From Nemertoderma westbladi (taxonomy: Eukaryota; Xenacoelomorpha; Nemertodermatida; Nemertodermatidae), in NCBI GenBank assembly GCA_032718475.1, contig JAUCBJ010008125.1, positions 60,207-124,206 of the forward strand: a stretch of 64,000 nt of DNA. The letters run 5' to 3'. The first letter of the stretch is position 1. Each line of letters opens with the position of its first letter. A program made the position numbers and the translations under genes. Below are positions 22,718 to 33,391 of the stretch, one piece after another. Below the pieces are notes generated by a model. The model saw nothing but the letters and a program-made list of their open reading frames with translations, searched no databases and was not told where the DNA came from.

Positions 22718-23407
22718 ATGGATGAAGATGGTTTAACTGGTGGGAGATCATCATCAGGTAAATACCAACCAGGCGAGGGCAGCACAGACGCAAAACAGAG
22801 AGTCAATGTCGGGTGGAAATACACTGCGATAGTCTTACTGGTTGTCTGTATCATCCTTTTTGTCGTGATTATTCTGGCCGCTGCCGGCACCATTTACTTA
22901 GGTAAACTTCCGGTGCCGGTAGCTAATGAGTACGCGTTAGTTAAGATAACTCCAGCGCTCGCTGGCGGGTCTGTTACCGGGACTGTACTACTACAGACTC
23001 TAAACGACGAGACCACAAAGATCACTGGAGAGATCCTTGGTCTAACAGACGGAAAGCACGGATTCCACATCCACCAATACGGTAACGCCACGTCCTCACC
23101 GAACCGTTGCATGAGTTCCGGGGGTCATTACAACCCGTTCGGGAAGGACCACGGTGCCCCGACCGACGAAGAACGTCACGTTGGCGACCTGGGCAACATC
23201 GTGTCGACAGGAGGTAAAGCCGAGATCGATGTGACTGACCGATTGATTAAACTGGGGGGTGAGACGTCGGTTGTCGGGAGGATGGTGGTCGTACACAACG
23301 GTACGGATGATCTCGGAAAGGGGACGGGAAGCGCCGCCGCTGAGAGTAAGTTGACCGGAAACGCTGGTGCCCGAGTTGCCTGCGGTGTTATAGCGGTTGG
23401 GAATTAG
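22718..23407 (+). CDS. Membrane-anchored Cu/Zn superoxide dismutase, single exon
   Basis: It converts superoxide to oxygen and hydrogen peroxide. From ATG 22718 (A at -3, G at +4; an upstream in-frame ATG at 22703 has a poorer context) it encodes 229 residues. A polar cytosolic tail (1-35) precedes one membrane segment (about 36-58), then an SOD domain (about 72-229), a type II topology placing the enzyme outside the cell or in the lumen. Copper ligands H117, H119, H137 and H193, zinc ligands H137, H145, H154 and D157, the disulfide pair C131/C222 and channel Arg219 are all present, so it should be active. NAT and NGT sequons are consistent with export. There is no intron within the coding region, unlike PIF1, the GPCR and the lectin, which suggests a retrogene or intron loss. 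Confidence 0.92.
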   Translation: MDEDGLTGGRSSSGKYQPGEGSTDAKQRVNVGWKYTAIVLLVVCIILFVVIILAAAGTIYLGKLPVPVANEYALVKITPALAGGSVTGTVLLQTLNDETTKITGEILGLTDGKHGFHIHQYGNATSSPNRCMSSGGHYNPFGKDHGAPTDEERHVGDLGNIVSTGGKAEIDVTDRLIKLGGETSVVGRMVVVHNGTDDLGKGTGSAAAESKLTGNAGARVACGVIAVGN

Positions 23408-24286
23408 TACCGATATGCCTGCCCGCTGCCCGTGTACCTGATGTGGGCTTAATTTTTATTCCGACTTGACATATTTACTTACAATCAATTAGATTACTCA
23501 GTAGTTCAGTGTTCTGTACTACAGTAGGTACAGTTTACCTACAGTACAAGCAGTAGTACTTATAAAACTATTGCATGCACACCTGCATAGTGTATTCATT
23601 GCTTATTAATTTTATGAAACTGATCCAAGACTAACAACTATACTTTAAGTATAAACTGATACTATACTTTAGTAATATACAGTAGTTCGCCTTGAAAACT
23701 CAGCCCACTGCCCCACAGTAATATATAATAACTGATTCTGGAGTTGTCTTGACACGTCAGATAAATATATTTTGAAGCTGAAAAAAAGTACATATAAATG
23801 GGAGGAAGTAAACTCATACCTACAACAAATTGCACATTACAGTAGTGTACAATATATATACTTAAAGTGAACGAAATATCGTAAATATCATACTAATCGA
23901 CTACTAACTTATAGTACAGTATTATTTTCACTAACAAACTTTTAAGTAATGACATTCTGTACCTCCATAATATTTAATATTAATCGTTCATTGTGATATT
24001 TTGCAGTGGGCTTGAGAACAATAATTGTTGAATTGTTGATAATTAAATTAGAAATGTATTATTAATATGGTGTGTATTTTTTAAATATTTTCTAGTGGTG
24101 ACATTTATTGGGTTTCTAATCTCGAGCACTGTAGGGCAGCATGGTGGGGCAGCCCCTTGGCTTCAAACGCTGCCGCCAAGTCCAACCCATGTTTTCATTA
24201 TTGACTATAGTCGATAAACTATTTGAACCATCATTAATTGATCCAAGAGTGGAAGGCTCAAAGAAAATATGGAAAGGTGGAAACAT
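23408..24286. other. SOD 3' flank
   Basis: This is AT-rich sequence with no gene. A short unique stretch at 24100-24260 leads into the 63-bp minisatellite. Confidence 0.4.
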
Positions 24287-25745
24287 CACCCAAGGTGGGT
24301 GAACAGGCATTCCTTTAGAAAACAGAGTGGAAGGGTTTACTGAGGAAGATCACCCAAGGTGGGTGAACAGGCATTCCTTTAGAAAACAGAGTGGAAGGGT
24401 TTACTGAGGAAGATCACCCATGGTGGTGAACAAACAGGCATTCCTTTAGGAAACAGAGTGGAAGGGTTTACTGTGGAAGATCACCCATGGTGGTGAACAG
24501 GCATTCCTTTAGGAAACAGAGTGGAAGGGTTTACTGTGGAAGATCACACATGGCGATGAACAGACATTCCTTTAGGAAACAGAGAGGAAGGGTTTACTGT
24601 GGAAGATAACCCATGGTGGTGAACCTGAACAGGCATTCCTTTAGGAAATAGAGTGGAAGCCGCCGGTTTACTGTGGAAGATCACCCATGGTAGTAAACGC
24701 ATTCCTTTACGAAACAGAGTGGAAGGGTTTACTGTGGAAAATCACCCATGGTGGTGAACCTGAACAGGCATTCCTTTAGGAAACAGAGCGGAAGGGTTTA
24801 CTGTGGAAGATCACCCATGGTAGTAAACAGGCATTTCTTTAGGAAACAGAGTGGAAGGTTTCACTGTGGAATATCACCCGTTTATTATTGATCTTCAGGC
24901 ATTCCTTTAGGAAACAGAGTAGAAGGGTTTACTGTGGAAGATCACCCATGGTGGTGAACAGGTATTCCTTTAGGAAACAGAGTGGAAGGATTTACTGTGG
25001 AAGATCACCCATGGTGGTGAACAGGCATTCCTTTAGGAAACAGAGTGGAAGGGATTTACTGTGGAAGATCACCCATGGTGGTAAACAGGCATTCCTTTAG
25101 GAAACTGAGTGGAAGGGTTTAATGTGGAAGATCACCCATGGTGGTAAACAGGCATTCCTTTAGGAAACTGGGTGGAATGGTTTAATGTGGAAAATCACCC
25201 TTGACGGGGTTCAGGCATACATTTAGGAAACAGAGTGGAAGGGTTTAGTGTGGAAGATCACCCATAGTGGTGAACAGGCATTCGTTTAGGAAACAGAGTG
25301 GAAGGGTTTACTGTGGAAGATCACCCATGGTGGTGAACAGGCATTCACTTGGGAAATAGAGTGGAAGGGTTTACTGTGGAAGATCACCCATGGTGGTGAA
25401 CAGGCATTCGTTTAGGAAACAGAGTGGAAGGGTTTACTGTGGAAGATCACCCATGGTGGTGAACAGGCATTCACTTGGGAAACAGAGTGGAAGGGTTTAC
25501 TGTGGAAGATCACCCATGGTGGTGAACAGGCATTCACTTGGGAAACAGAGTGGAATGGTTTAGTGTGGAAGATCACCCATGGTGGTGAAGAGGCATTCCT
25601 TTAGGAAACAGAGTGGAAGGGTTTAGTGTGGAAGATCACCCATGGTGGTGAAGAGGCATTCCTTTAGGAAACAGAGTGGAAGGGTTTAGTGTGGAAGATC
25701 ACCCATGGTGGTGAAGAGGCATTCCTTTAGGAAACAGAGTGGAAG
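24287..25745. repeat. Minisatellite, 63-bp unit, about 23 copies
   Basis: The unit contains AGGCATTCCTTTAGGAAAC and GAAGATCACCCATGGTGGTG. Successive GAACAGG words at 25272 and 25335 give a period of 63. Units differ by point changes and short insertions, with the most uniform block at 25560-25740. The open frames inside are products of a period divisible by three and are not called as genes. Confidence 0.95.
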
Positions 25746-25769
25746 GTAAAGGTTTCACTGTAGAATATC

Positions 25770-26166
25770 GAGTCAGGGGGGGGGGGAAACTCGACGCAAA
25801 ACCCGCCTTGGCGAATTAATATCCCGCCTCAATGTTAAATTCTTAATTTAGGGAAAGGAGCAGGTTATTGTGGCACGATATTTTAACCAAAACAATAAAC
25901 TAAACGCAATAGAACAGGTTACAGTTTTATTCTTGAGAGTAATCATCTGTTATCTGCGTCCAATTTCCCCCGGAGAGGGATGAATTTTTGTTGCGTCCAG
26001 TTTCCCCCCTATCTGGCTATTGACTTTAGTTTATTGTTTTGGTTAAAATAACGTTCGACTACAACCTGCTCCTTTCCCTAAATTGATAATTTAACATTGA
26101 GGCTGGATATTAATTCGCCGAGGTGGGATTTGCGTCCAGGTGCATCCCCCCCCCCCCCCCCCCCCC
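25770..26166. mobile_element. MITE-like foldback element with poly-G/poly-C tips
   Basis: Left arm (GACGCAAAACCCGCCTTGGC, then GAATTAATATCCCGCCTCAA, then GGAAAGGAGCAGGTT) and right arm (AACCTGCTCCTTTCCCTAAA to GATTTGCGTCC) are reverse complements over about 130 bp around a short centre (GAGAGGGATGAATTTTTGTT). The left tip has 10 G and the right tip about 22 C. Related copies are at 15.1, 30.65, 34.65 and 46.4 kb. There is no coding capacity, so it must be mobilised in trans if mobile. Confidence 0.8.
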
Positions 26167-28146
26167 AATGTCTCCATAAATGAAGCAATTAATTTCAAAA
26201 TTAATGACAAGGTAACTGATAGTCAGAGTCTGATGAGGGAAAATGAATTATTACATTATTTATTTCATTTCATTTTTTACCTTGGATTGGAATGAAATGC
26301 AATTAAGTTGCGGGAAGGCGGTTTATTCCGAGGTCGTTCGACGTAGGAGAAACAGTAATGTAATAAAGTATAATCTCATCAATATATTTACGGTTCACTT
26401 AATATCTATATAAAAGCACTATAATTATTCATACACCACCCTAACCATTTTATGCTTTAAAAGCAGTTCAACAAACTACAGTACTATCCTGTGGAAGGAA
26501 GGTAATGGTAACTGTCATGGTGGTTGCCATTGGGTTGACCAATCAAATTGACACCACAGGAACCACACAAGGAAAGATGAGAATAAGAGACACAGTCCTT
26601 ATTTTCTATTGTATAGGATATATAATTACTACCTGAAATCCTCCGAGTATTATATGAAATTGCACTCATTACAATAATTTTTTTCCCTAAATTATCATCT
26701 ATTGGCCTATTACAGGAGAGTATATTAATCCGCCGCTTTAAATCAAACTAATCGTAGTATTTTCTAATCGTTAGTATTTTCTATCATAAATTTAATCACT
26801 CATACTAATTTGATATCAAGCCATAAGTATATATACCACCTTACCATATGATAAACCGTAAGAGGGTGGGGGGGGGGGGGGAGTACAAAAATTATTTACC
26901 TATTAATTAATATTTACCTACTTATTTATTTACTTATTACCAAATTATTATGTCGAAATTATTTTTATGATCTATTATATTTTATGTTTTATATTTTATG
27001 ATCTATTAACAATTTCCATTTAGGGAATCCTATTGAAATTACTATTACTATGTATAATGAAAGGTCGATTATCTCCAAATATTTTTTTTTATGAAATTGT
27101 CAACTTCAAAACCCTACTACTTCTACAATTTATGAGTAATTAGTCTGAAACTTTCTGTGGGTGTCTAGATAGCCACCCTGAATAAAAGTATCAGACAACT
27201 TTTTGAAAATTTTTGTTAATAAAATTTAATGTTATTTATAACAAACCTAAAAAATAGCATAAATTTGCAGCGCCACTTAGCGGTGCAGAATAATTTTCAC
27301 AAAATTTCGCCTGATATTTACGTTGCCCCATCTTTGATCTATCATATAAAAAACTTTCAAGCGGTTAGATTCAAGACGTAAAAGCCTTAGGGTTTTAAGC
27401 GCAACCACGTTGTTTTTATTGTTAACTAGTATTAACTAATATTAAATAGCGAAAAAAAATTGTTTCTAACATGTCTTGTAGAATAGCATCTTAAGTACCT
27501 ATATACCAAATTATAGCCAAAACCAAACAATTTTAAACGCTGAGAGTGTTAATTAAATCGAAGAATTGTCCGAAAAGACGAAAATGGTGTACACCCCCCC
27601 CCCCCCCCCCCCACACACCCACCTTAAAAAAAGGTTAACGTTATAGATTAAAAAGCTACCTCGGCCTATATACATAAAATAAACTCTTCAGTCAGAAGCA
27701 CAATTTCAATTTAATAATTCCAGTACAGGCCACCAGAAAACGCAGATTTGTACAATTGTGAACACATTTTATCAAATGTGTACCAGTGTAATGTAATGTT
27801 GTTGAACGGGATAATTGAACAGAATTGAATTGGCAACAACCAAAATTTTTTCGCCAAAGGATACAATTGAATACTTTTGAATCGCTTAGTAATCTGGAAA
27901 CTATCTGTAGTTTGACGCGAACTGTCACTCACTGCAGCTGGAAATGCGATAAGGATTTTGTTTACCTTTATAGTGTGCGGTTAATAGTGTCTAGTAGGCA
28001 GGCCTATAGTTAGTGATGTTAAGGCATCTTCTGGTGTTTCTCTGTGCCCTCTCGGTGTCAGACTAATGGCGCGACATCTCCTTGCACTAAATTAATTATT
28101 CAATTGTCTAGGCTCCTCCATCCATATACCCATCCACTCCCATACA
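26167..28146. other. Intergenic region, no gene recognised
   Basis: This is AT-rich and contains poly-G (26868-26881) and poly-C (27593-27612) runs. A short frame at 27692-27932 in two overlapping phases has no recognisable domain. Confidence 0.4.
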
Positions 28147-28152
28147 CTCCAT
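28147..28152. repeat. Target site duplication, left copy (CTCCAT)
   Basis: CTCCAT here and at 29744-29749 directly flank the inverted-repeat ends of the transposon at 28153-29743. Six bases fits the IS3EU superfamily as I recall it. Confidence 0.8.
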
Positions 28153-28356
28153 TACGGTGGCCCATAGTGGCCACTCCTTACTTACACAAAATATTTGCAG
28201 GATGCGCGCGCGCGTGGTGTTTTATGTGTGCGCGCGCGGTATTATGTGTGTTTGACGTGCGTGCGGTATCTCATGAGCGCGCGCGCGGTTATTTTTCCAT
28301 ATGTAGCCCAGGGTGGTGCCATTCAGGGCACCACCCTGGGGCAGCCCGAGGGCAGC

Positions 28357-28565
28357 CCCCCCCCCCCCCCCCCCTCCACCATTGTGATTGTGGCAGCCCC
28401 CCTCACCATTGTGATTGTGGCAGCCCCCCCCCCCCACCATTGTGATTGTGGCAGCCACCCCCCCACCATTGTGATTGTGGCAGCCCCCCCCGCTATTGTG
28501 ATTGTGGCAGCCCCCCCCCCCTCCACCATTGTGATTGCCCCCCCCCCCCCCACCATTGTGATGTG
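28357..28565. repeat. Tandem repeat of about 30 bp with poly-C spacers
   Basis: Seven or so units of CCACCATTGTGATTGTGGCAG are separated by C runs of varying length. It lies inside the IS3EU-like element at the 3' end of the transposase. The overlapping frames encoding poly-Gly/Pro/His strings are artefacts of the repeat. Confidence 0.9.
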
Positions 28566-28570
28566 GCACC

Positions 28571-29298
28571 CCACGTCATGCGCCATTCAGCCCAGGATGT
28601 TCGTAATTGAGACCAGTAGCTCTCGATTCTCTCGTTGTGAGTCGAGGTAACATAACGGTGTGCATTCGAAGTCTGACGGAAAAAACACTGCGCAGCGGCC
28701 ATTAAACCATTCTCTGTTCCGCGGTCTGTCTCGAGACGAACAGGTGCACCATGGGTTGTTACAGCATCAAAAAAAAATCACAGATAATATTAGGATTATT
28801 ATTAGAAGGCGTTACCTTTAGCCACAGTATCATCCGCGACCACCCATCAATACATGCATGAATTGGAAAACCATACGGCTTCAATTTATCATAGCCGTCT
28901 GCATGCCATGCTGCACTAGGTCCACGGTTATGATAAGTTCGTCTTCGTAGTCTTTGTCTACGTCGAATTGCACTAGCCTCAGGATCTAATTCCACAAGGA
29001 TATTTTGTACAGCTTTTCTAGTTACAAAAAACCCTTCCCTCCTCAAATGATGCCAAATTCGTCGATAACCCCAGGATTCCCCAAGACCGCCCTCAACTAA
29101 ATTCCTGATAATTTCATGAAGGTCATTAACTGAAATATTAGCGCCATTTCGCCTCCTCAGACCTAAGTCATTTAAACGGCGCCGGAGTGTTCTGTAGCTT
29201 ATATTGATATTGTGTCGTAAACCAAGCTGGCGAACAATTTCAAAGTAGGTTAATCCGTCCATAAAATACAATTTGATTTGTTGGTTTAAATTAGCCAT
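28571..29298 (-). pseudogene. IS3EU-like transposase (integrase-type DDE), broken by one frameshift
   Basis: The start MANLNQQIKLYFMDGLTYFE is a helix-turn-helix DNA-binding region, followed by a second HTH (to about residue 105) and the integrase-like core. The first catalytic Asp is in WHADGYDKLKPYG (residue 134), followed by CIDGWSRMILWL. The 179-codon frame then ends at 28759, but a second frame continues without a gap and holds the second Asp (LETDRGTEN) and the Glu (HNERIESYWSQLR), with about 33 residues between them. The break is in a run of T (A on plus, about 28769-28777), so a one-base indel explains it. All three catalytic residues survive. The C-terminus fades into the C-rich repeat at 28570. 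Confidence 0.85.
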
Positions 29299-29743
29299 TT
29301 AATAACTACAGTATATAGTATGCAACTAAATAGATTAGCAGCAATTATAATTGTATACAATACAATTCAATGCATTGAAGTACAGTACAATGACGAATTG
29401 ACATGTTTTTATAGAGGCAATGACTATTATACACAAATTAATACGAGGATGGTTGCTAAGTAACAAGTATTCAAGCACACATTAATAATTTAATATTTTT
29501 GGTGGCTGGCCTAAAAAATAACCGCACGCACACACATAAAATACCGCGCGCGCGCACATGAAATACCGCACGCACAAACATAATACCGCGCGCGCACACA
29601 TGAAATACCGCACGCTCGCATAACATAACCGCACGCGCACACATATATTGATAATACCGCGCGCGCACACATAAAACACCGCGCGCGCGCGCATCCTGCA
29701 AATATTTTGTGTAAGTAAGGAGTGGCCACTATGGGCCACCGTA

Positions 29744-29749
29744 CTCCAT
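29744..29749. repeat. Target site duplication, right copy (CTCCAT)
   Basis: It is identical to 28147-28152 and directly follows the right inverted-repeat end. Confidence 0.8.
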
Positions 29750-32336
29750 GAACCTCCATGTGGTCTTGTATGTAGTTCTCTCCCTACCAATACAGCCCAT
29801 GTCCGCAATGTTACGCCCTGGGGGCTCTCTCATCTACCTGATATCAGACATACAGGCGCACCGCACACAAAGCCTTTGTCGGTCCCAGCAAGTCAGCCTC
29901 CTGCTGTGTGATCTAGAAGATAACTCGCCATAACCTGCCACTCAGATGACTTGAACAAATGTGTTCACATGTGATGATCACATTGGATGAAATCTGCTTT
30001 TTCTGGTGGCCTGTACTGTAATTAATTAAAAAATTATATACTTAAAGATAAGATATCGATTACTGGTATGTGAAGAATTAAGATAAATGGAGGTAGCCGG
30101 GAATATCTAAGTGTGGTCTGATCTATCCCAATCTGATCTGAAGTTAACGTGTGGGAAGCTTGCGTGACAGTTCTTCTAATGTAATTATTTATTACATGGG
30201 AAACATGTACTCTTCAACTCCTGATGCTGCCTTACTCAATGTTAAATAATTTAATGTTCTCGAATATTTATTACGTAACTAGAGAGCCTCTTAAAACATA
30301 AAACAATATTGGATATTGTGTTTCGTTTTGGTCTACGCCTTGCAGACACTCAAGTTGCAATAACTTTGGAGTGTGTGAATGGAGTTTGCTCAAATTACTT
30401 GCAAACCTTTTCTACGTCGATGCTTCTTCCACACATGTAATACAATTCCACCAAAAATATTTTATTTTACTTTTTTTCGCGGAGAATAAAAGTAAAATCA
30501 TTCCAATACTATGGGTTGCTCTTTTTTGATGATGTGCAACTTTTTCTCTCGATTTTGGGGTATATTCGTGTGAAAAAGTAATAGTTTAAGAATACAATTA
30601 TCTTTTGCACTATCGCGTATAAACATTGCTGAAGAAAAACGAAAGTGGGGGGAAACTGGGAGTAATCAGCTGTTATTTGCCTCGAATTTTCCCTGGAGAG
30701 GGATGAATTTTTATTGTGTTTAAAGCCCCCGGCCCTATCTGAGAAACACAACCCACTTTCTTGTAGTTCACTTTGCGATCTTTGCACATTAGTACATCTC
30801 TATGAAAATAGGAAGGAATAGGAGTAAGTATTCATGGAGCTTGAATATTTCCTGAGCCTGGGATGGCTCACCTGGCCTGGGATGGCTTTGACCACTGACA
30901 CAATATGTGTAGGGTAGCCATTCTCCACTCGATCCTTCTTGAGCAGTTTCTTAAAGTATTGTAAGCTTTACAACTAGCCAGGCGGTCAGTTGGTGATTCT
31001 GTTGTTACCTTGACAGTGGGGGCTCTTGTGAGAAGATTAACTGCTTTCCATCCTGCTTTCTTTCCTAGTTTCATCGACGAAATTGAAGGAGGCAATCTGT
31101 TCACTGACTAGTGCAGCCTCATTGTCTGAGTAATGTCGACTCAGCTAGTTCAACTAGAGCAACAGTCTGCATGTAATGCACAATTCTAGTATTGGCTGGA
31201 AGTGGACGTCCCAAAGATTTACAGTGTGGTACCAAAAAATGGCATTTAAACAGCATATTTCCACTGTGATAGTGGTCTTGGCAATAATTGATTCTGCTCA
31301 TTATATCACAAAGTGTTTTTATAAGATTTAATTCGAGGCTATTTGCAATAAATAACGTTTCATATTATGTGTACTGAGTAGTAGGTAGTGACCATCCGTC
31401 ATAGTATTTGACAAAATTAGGACTTCGCCAGTGAATCTGATTGATGGCGCGTTGTTAATATGGAAACACATCCTTGAAGATTCCTATCTTATTTAATATT
31501 TATTAATAAAATATTTATTCCCAAAACTTCGCCTGATTAGTTTTAACATTGTTAGAATTCTAGCTATCTTGTTGTATCGTCTTAACAATTATCAAAATAT
31601 TATTTTTGAATAATACAGTACAATTTTTGCATAAACTCGTACATTGTTCTCATTAAGATATACTTTGGAGATACTTATAGATATAAATACCTACAGGGTA
31701 CCGATAATTGTTTCAGTTATTAATGATTTAATAGGACTACTGAATGGCGCTGTACTCCTATACTTAAGATTAACAGAATGATGTTGGCCTTGACTGGGCG
31801 GGGCAGATGTCATCCATCAACACCGATGGTCAGTCAAGGGAAAATATTTATCTGCGTTTACAGATACATACTAAAACAAGCAGCACCCGACAGCAGAGAT
31901 GAAGCAGTACATGGCCTCGCCTGGAAAATGAACAATTTCAGATTTTAGGTTAATCTAAATATGCCAAGTGTCTGATTGTCGTTTTTGACATTGTCAGTAA
32001 ATTGACGGTAATAATGACAGTTGCTTGCTTACATGGTTATTCATGAGTCGTCCATAAAATATACCAGGATATACAATAATACATGTAGATTTATGGCCAG
32101 TCAGATGTTTAAAACTGTCAGCCGGTAATAAGTTATAGTTTCTCAGTTGCGAGTCGGTAAATGTAAAGACTGAATTCCCTTGACACATGGCATTTATAGG
32201 CCTATATTAATGCAAAAATAAGCACATTAAATATCCTCGAATTTCATTTATGAACGATTCAAAAATAATTTTTCAATTGAATTATTCTTCAATGTTCATA
32301 TTTGTGCTTTTGAACGTTTTATAAACCATATCAACA
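29750..32336. other. Intergenic region with a partial MITE-like copy
   Basis: Bases 30645-30735 (GGGGGGAAACTGGGAGTAAT, then CAGCTG and GGAGAGGGATGAATTTTTAT) match the MITE-like family. Minus-strand frames at 31301-31119 and 31104-30868 (the latter with GWKAVNLLTRAPTVKVTTES) are raised in GC and may be remains of one decayed coding sequence. I do not recognise it. Confidence 0.4.
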
Positions 32337-33137
32337 TACACCATCTCCCTTAATACAAAAACCATTTTTAGAGGGTCGGAGCCCCCCCCCCCCCACCCCC
32401 CCCCTAATTCAAATGTCAACCAGATGCTACGAAATTTTCTATGATGATAGATCGACAACTTTTCTTACTGCTGGCCTGGCCGGATTTTTAAATCTACTGT
32501 ATAAGCTATTTCGATACAACAAGCCGTTAAAAGACGTATTTATAGCAATTTTTAACCATCTCTGTTGGGTTTATTTTAAATCTTTTGAATGTAATCTCGA
32601 TATTATGAGAACCGCCTTTATCTGCAGATTCCGAATCTGAAAACGTTTAATATTTCATCAAAAATTGCCTAAGATATTATCAAAATACTAAGGTGTAAAT
32701 TTTGAGACGTAAATCGCTATAAATATAATGTTTTATTTACTTAATTCTAGAATATTAATTGCGCCTAATAAAGAATCAAGATGGAGAGTTTTAAAAGTTC
32801 AACAAAATGATAGTCAATATTCTAGAATAAAGACAAAGAAAACATCAGAATTATAACGATTTATGTCTCAAAATTATTATTACCTTAGTATTTGGATATG
32901 AAGATTTAGAGAGATGGTTAAATATTGCTAAAAAGGCGTTTTTTAACGGCTTGTTGTGTCGAAATAGCTCATAAATTAAAAAATCCGGCCAGGCCAGCAG
33001 TAGGAAAAGTTGACGAACTATCATAATACCAAATTTCGTAGCATTTGATTGAAATTTGAAAAAAAAATAGAGGGGTGGGGGGGGGTGGGGGCTGGCTCCG
33101 ACCCCATATAAATGGTTGTTGTAAGAGAGATGGTGTA
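32337..33137. mobile_element. Foldback element of about 0.8 kb with TA at both ends
   Basis: The left part (CACCATCTCCCTTAATAC, GGTCGGAGCCCCC, GCTGGCCTGGCCGGATTTTT, ACAACAAGCCGTTAAAA) recurs reverse-complemented at 32905-33135. Inner parts near 32700 and 32860 also pair. The ends are CACCATCTC/GAGATGGTG flanked by TA on each side, as in Tc1/mariner-type MITEs. The frame at 32413-32640 lies within the arm and is not called. Confidence 0.7.
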
Positions 33138-33249
33138 ATTTAATTCACACGGTATATAAAAAAGAGTTTACAAATCATATTATCAACTGATTAATTCGCA
33201 ATGGTTGGTGGTTGATTAGTAAATCCCTTCAACTGATTTAATTTGCAAG

Positions 33250-33391
33250 GGTACGGAGACTTCCACCTTCCTCCGAGAGATCGGCTCCCCTCTCCACACT
33301 ATCACACAGGAACCCCGCTCCCACAGATTCCTTCTGCAGCGGATCCTGGTAGCTATCCTCGTTGGCAACGCCGCATCCATCATGGCCACAG
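33250..33391 (+). pseudogene. 3' coding fragment of an RLE-type retrotransposon
   Basis: Read in the right phase the bases encode FLREIGSPLHTITQEPRSHR followed by [17 protein letters not shown], matching the C-terminus of the RLE element at 4795-4915 ([20 protein letters not shown], then [17 protein letters not shown]). The fragment runs straight into the 42-bp minisatellite. Confidence 0.85.

Larger units (their letters stand above)
28153..29743 (-). mobile_element. IS3EU-like DNA transposon, complete with inverted repeats and target duplication
   Basis: The 1591-bp element begins TACGGTGGCCCATAGTGG and ends with its complement CCACCGTA. The terminal inverted repeats are near-perfect for about 100 bp (through ATATTTGCAGGATGCGCGCG), then continue as looser GCGCGC/GTGTTTTATGTG tandem motifs for another 50-100 bp. 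CTCCAT is duplicated at both edges. Inside is a minus-strand transposase (28571-29298). A C-rich tandem repeat block (28357-28565) separates the transposase from the left arm. All parts of an autonomous copy are visible, but the transposase frame is shifted once. Confidence 0.85.

Noticed and set aside
24888-25100. Open frame with HSFRKQSGRVYCGRSPMVVN repeats
   Set aside because: It is a product of the 63-bp minisatellite period, with nothing coding outside the array.
28044-28650. Proline- and glycine-rich frames on both strands around 28.2-28.6 kb
   Set aside because: They come from poly-C spacers and CCACCATTGTGATTGTGG repeats inside the transposon. Only the minus-strand segment with ETDRGTEN and NERIESYWSQLR is real transposase.
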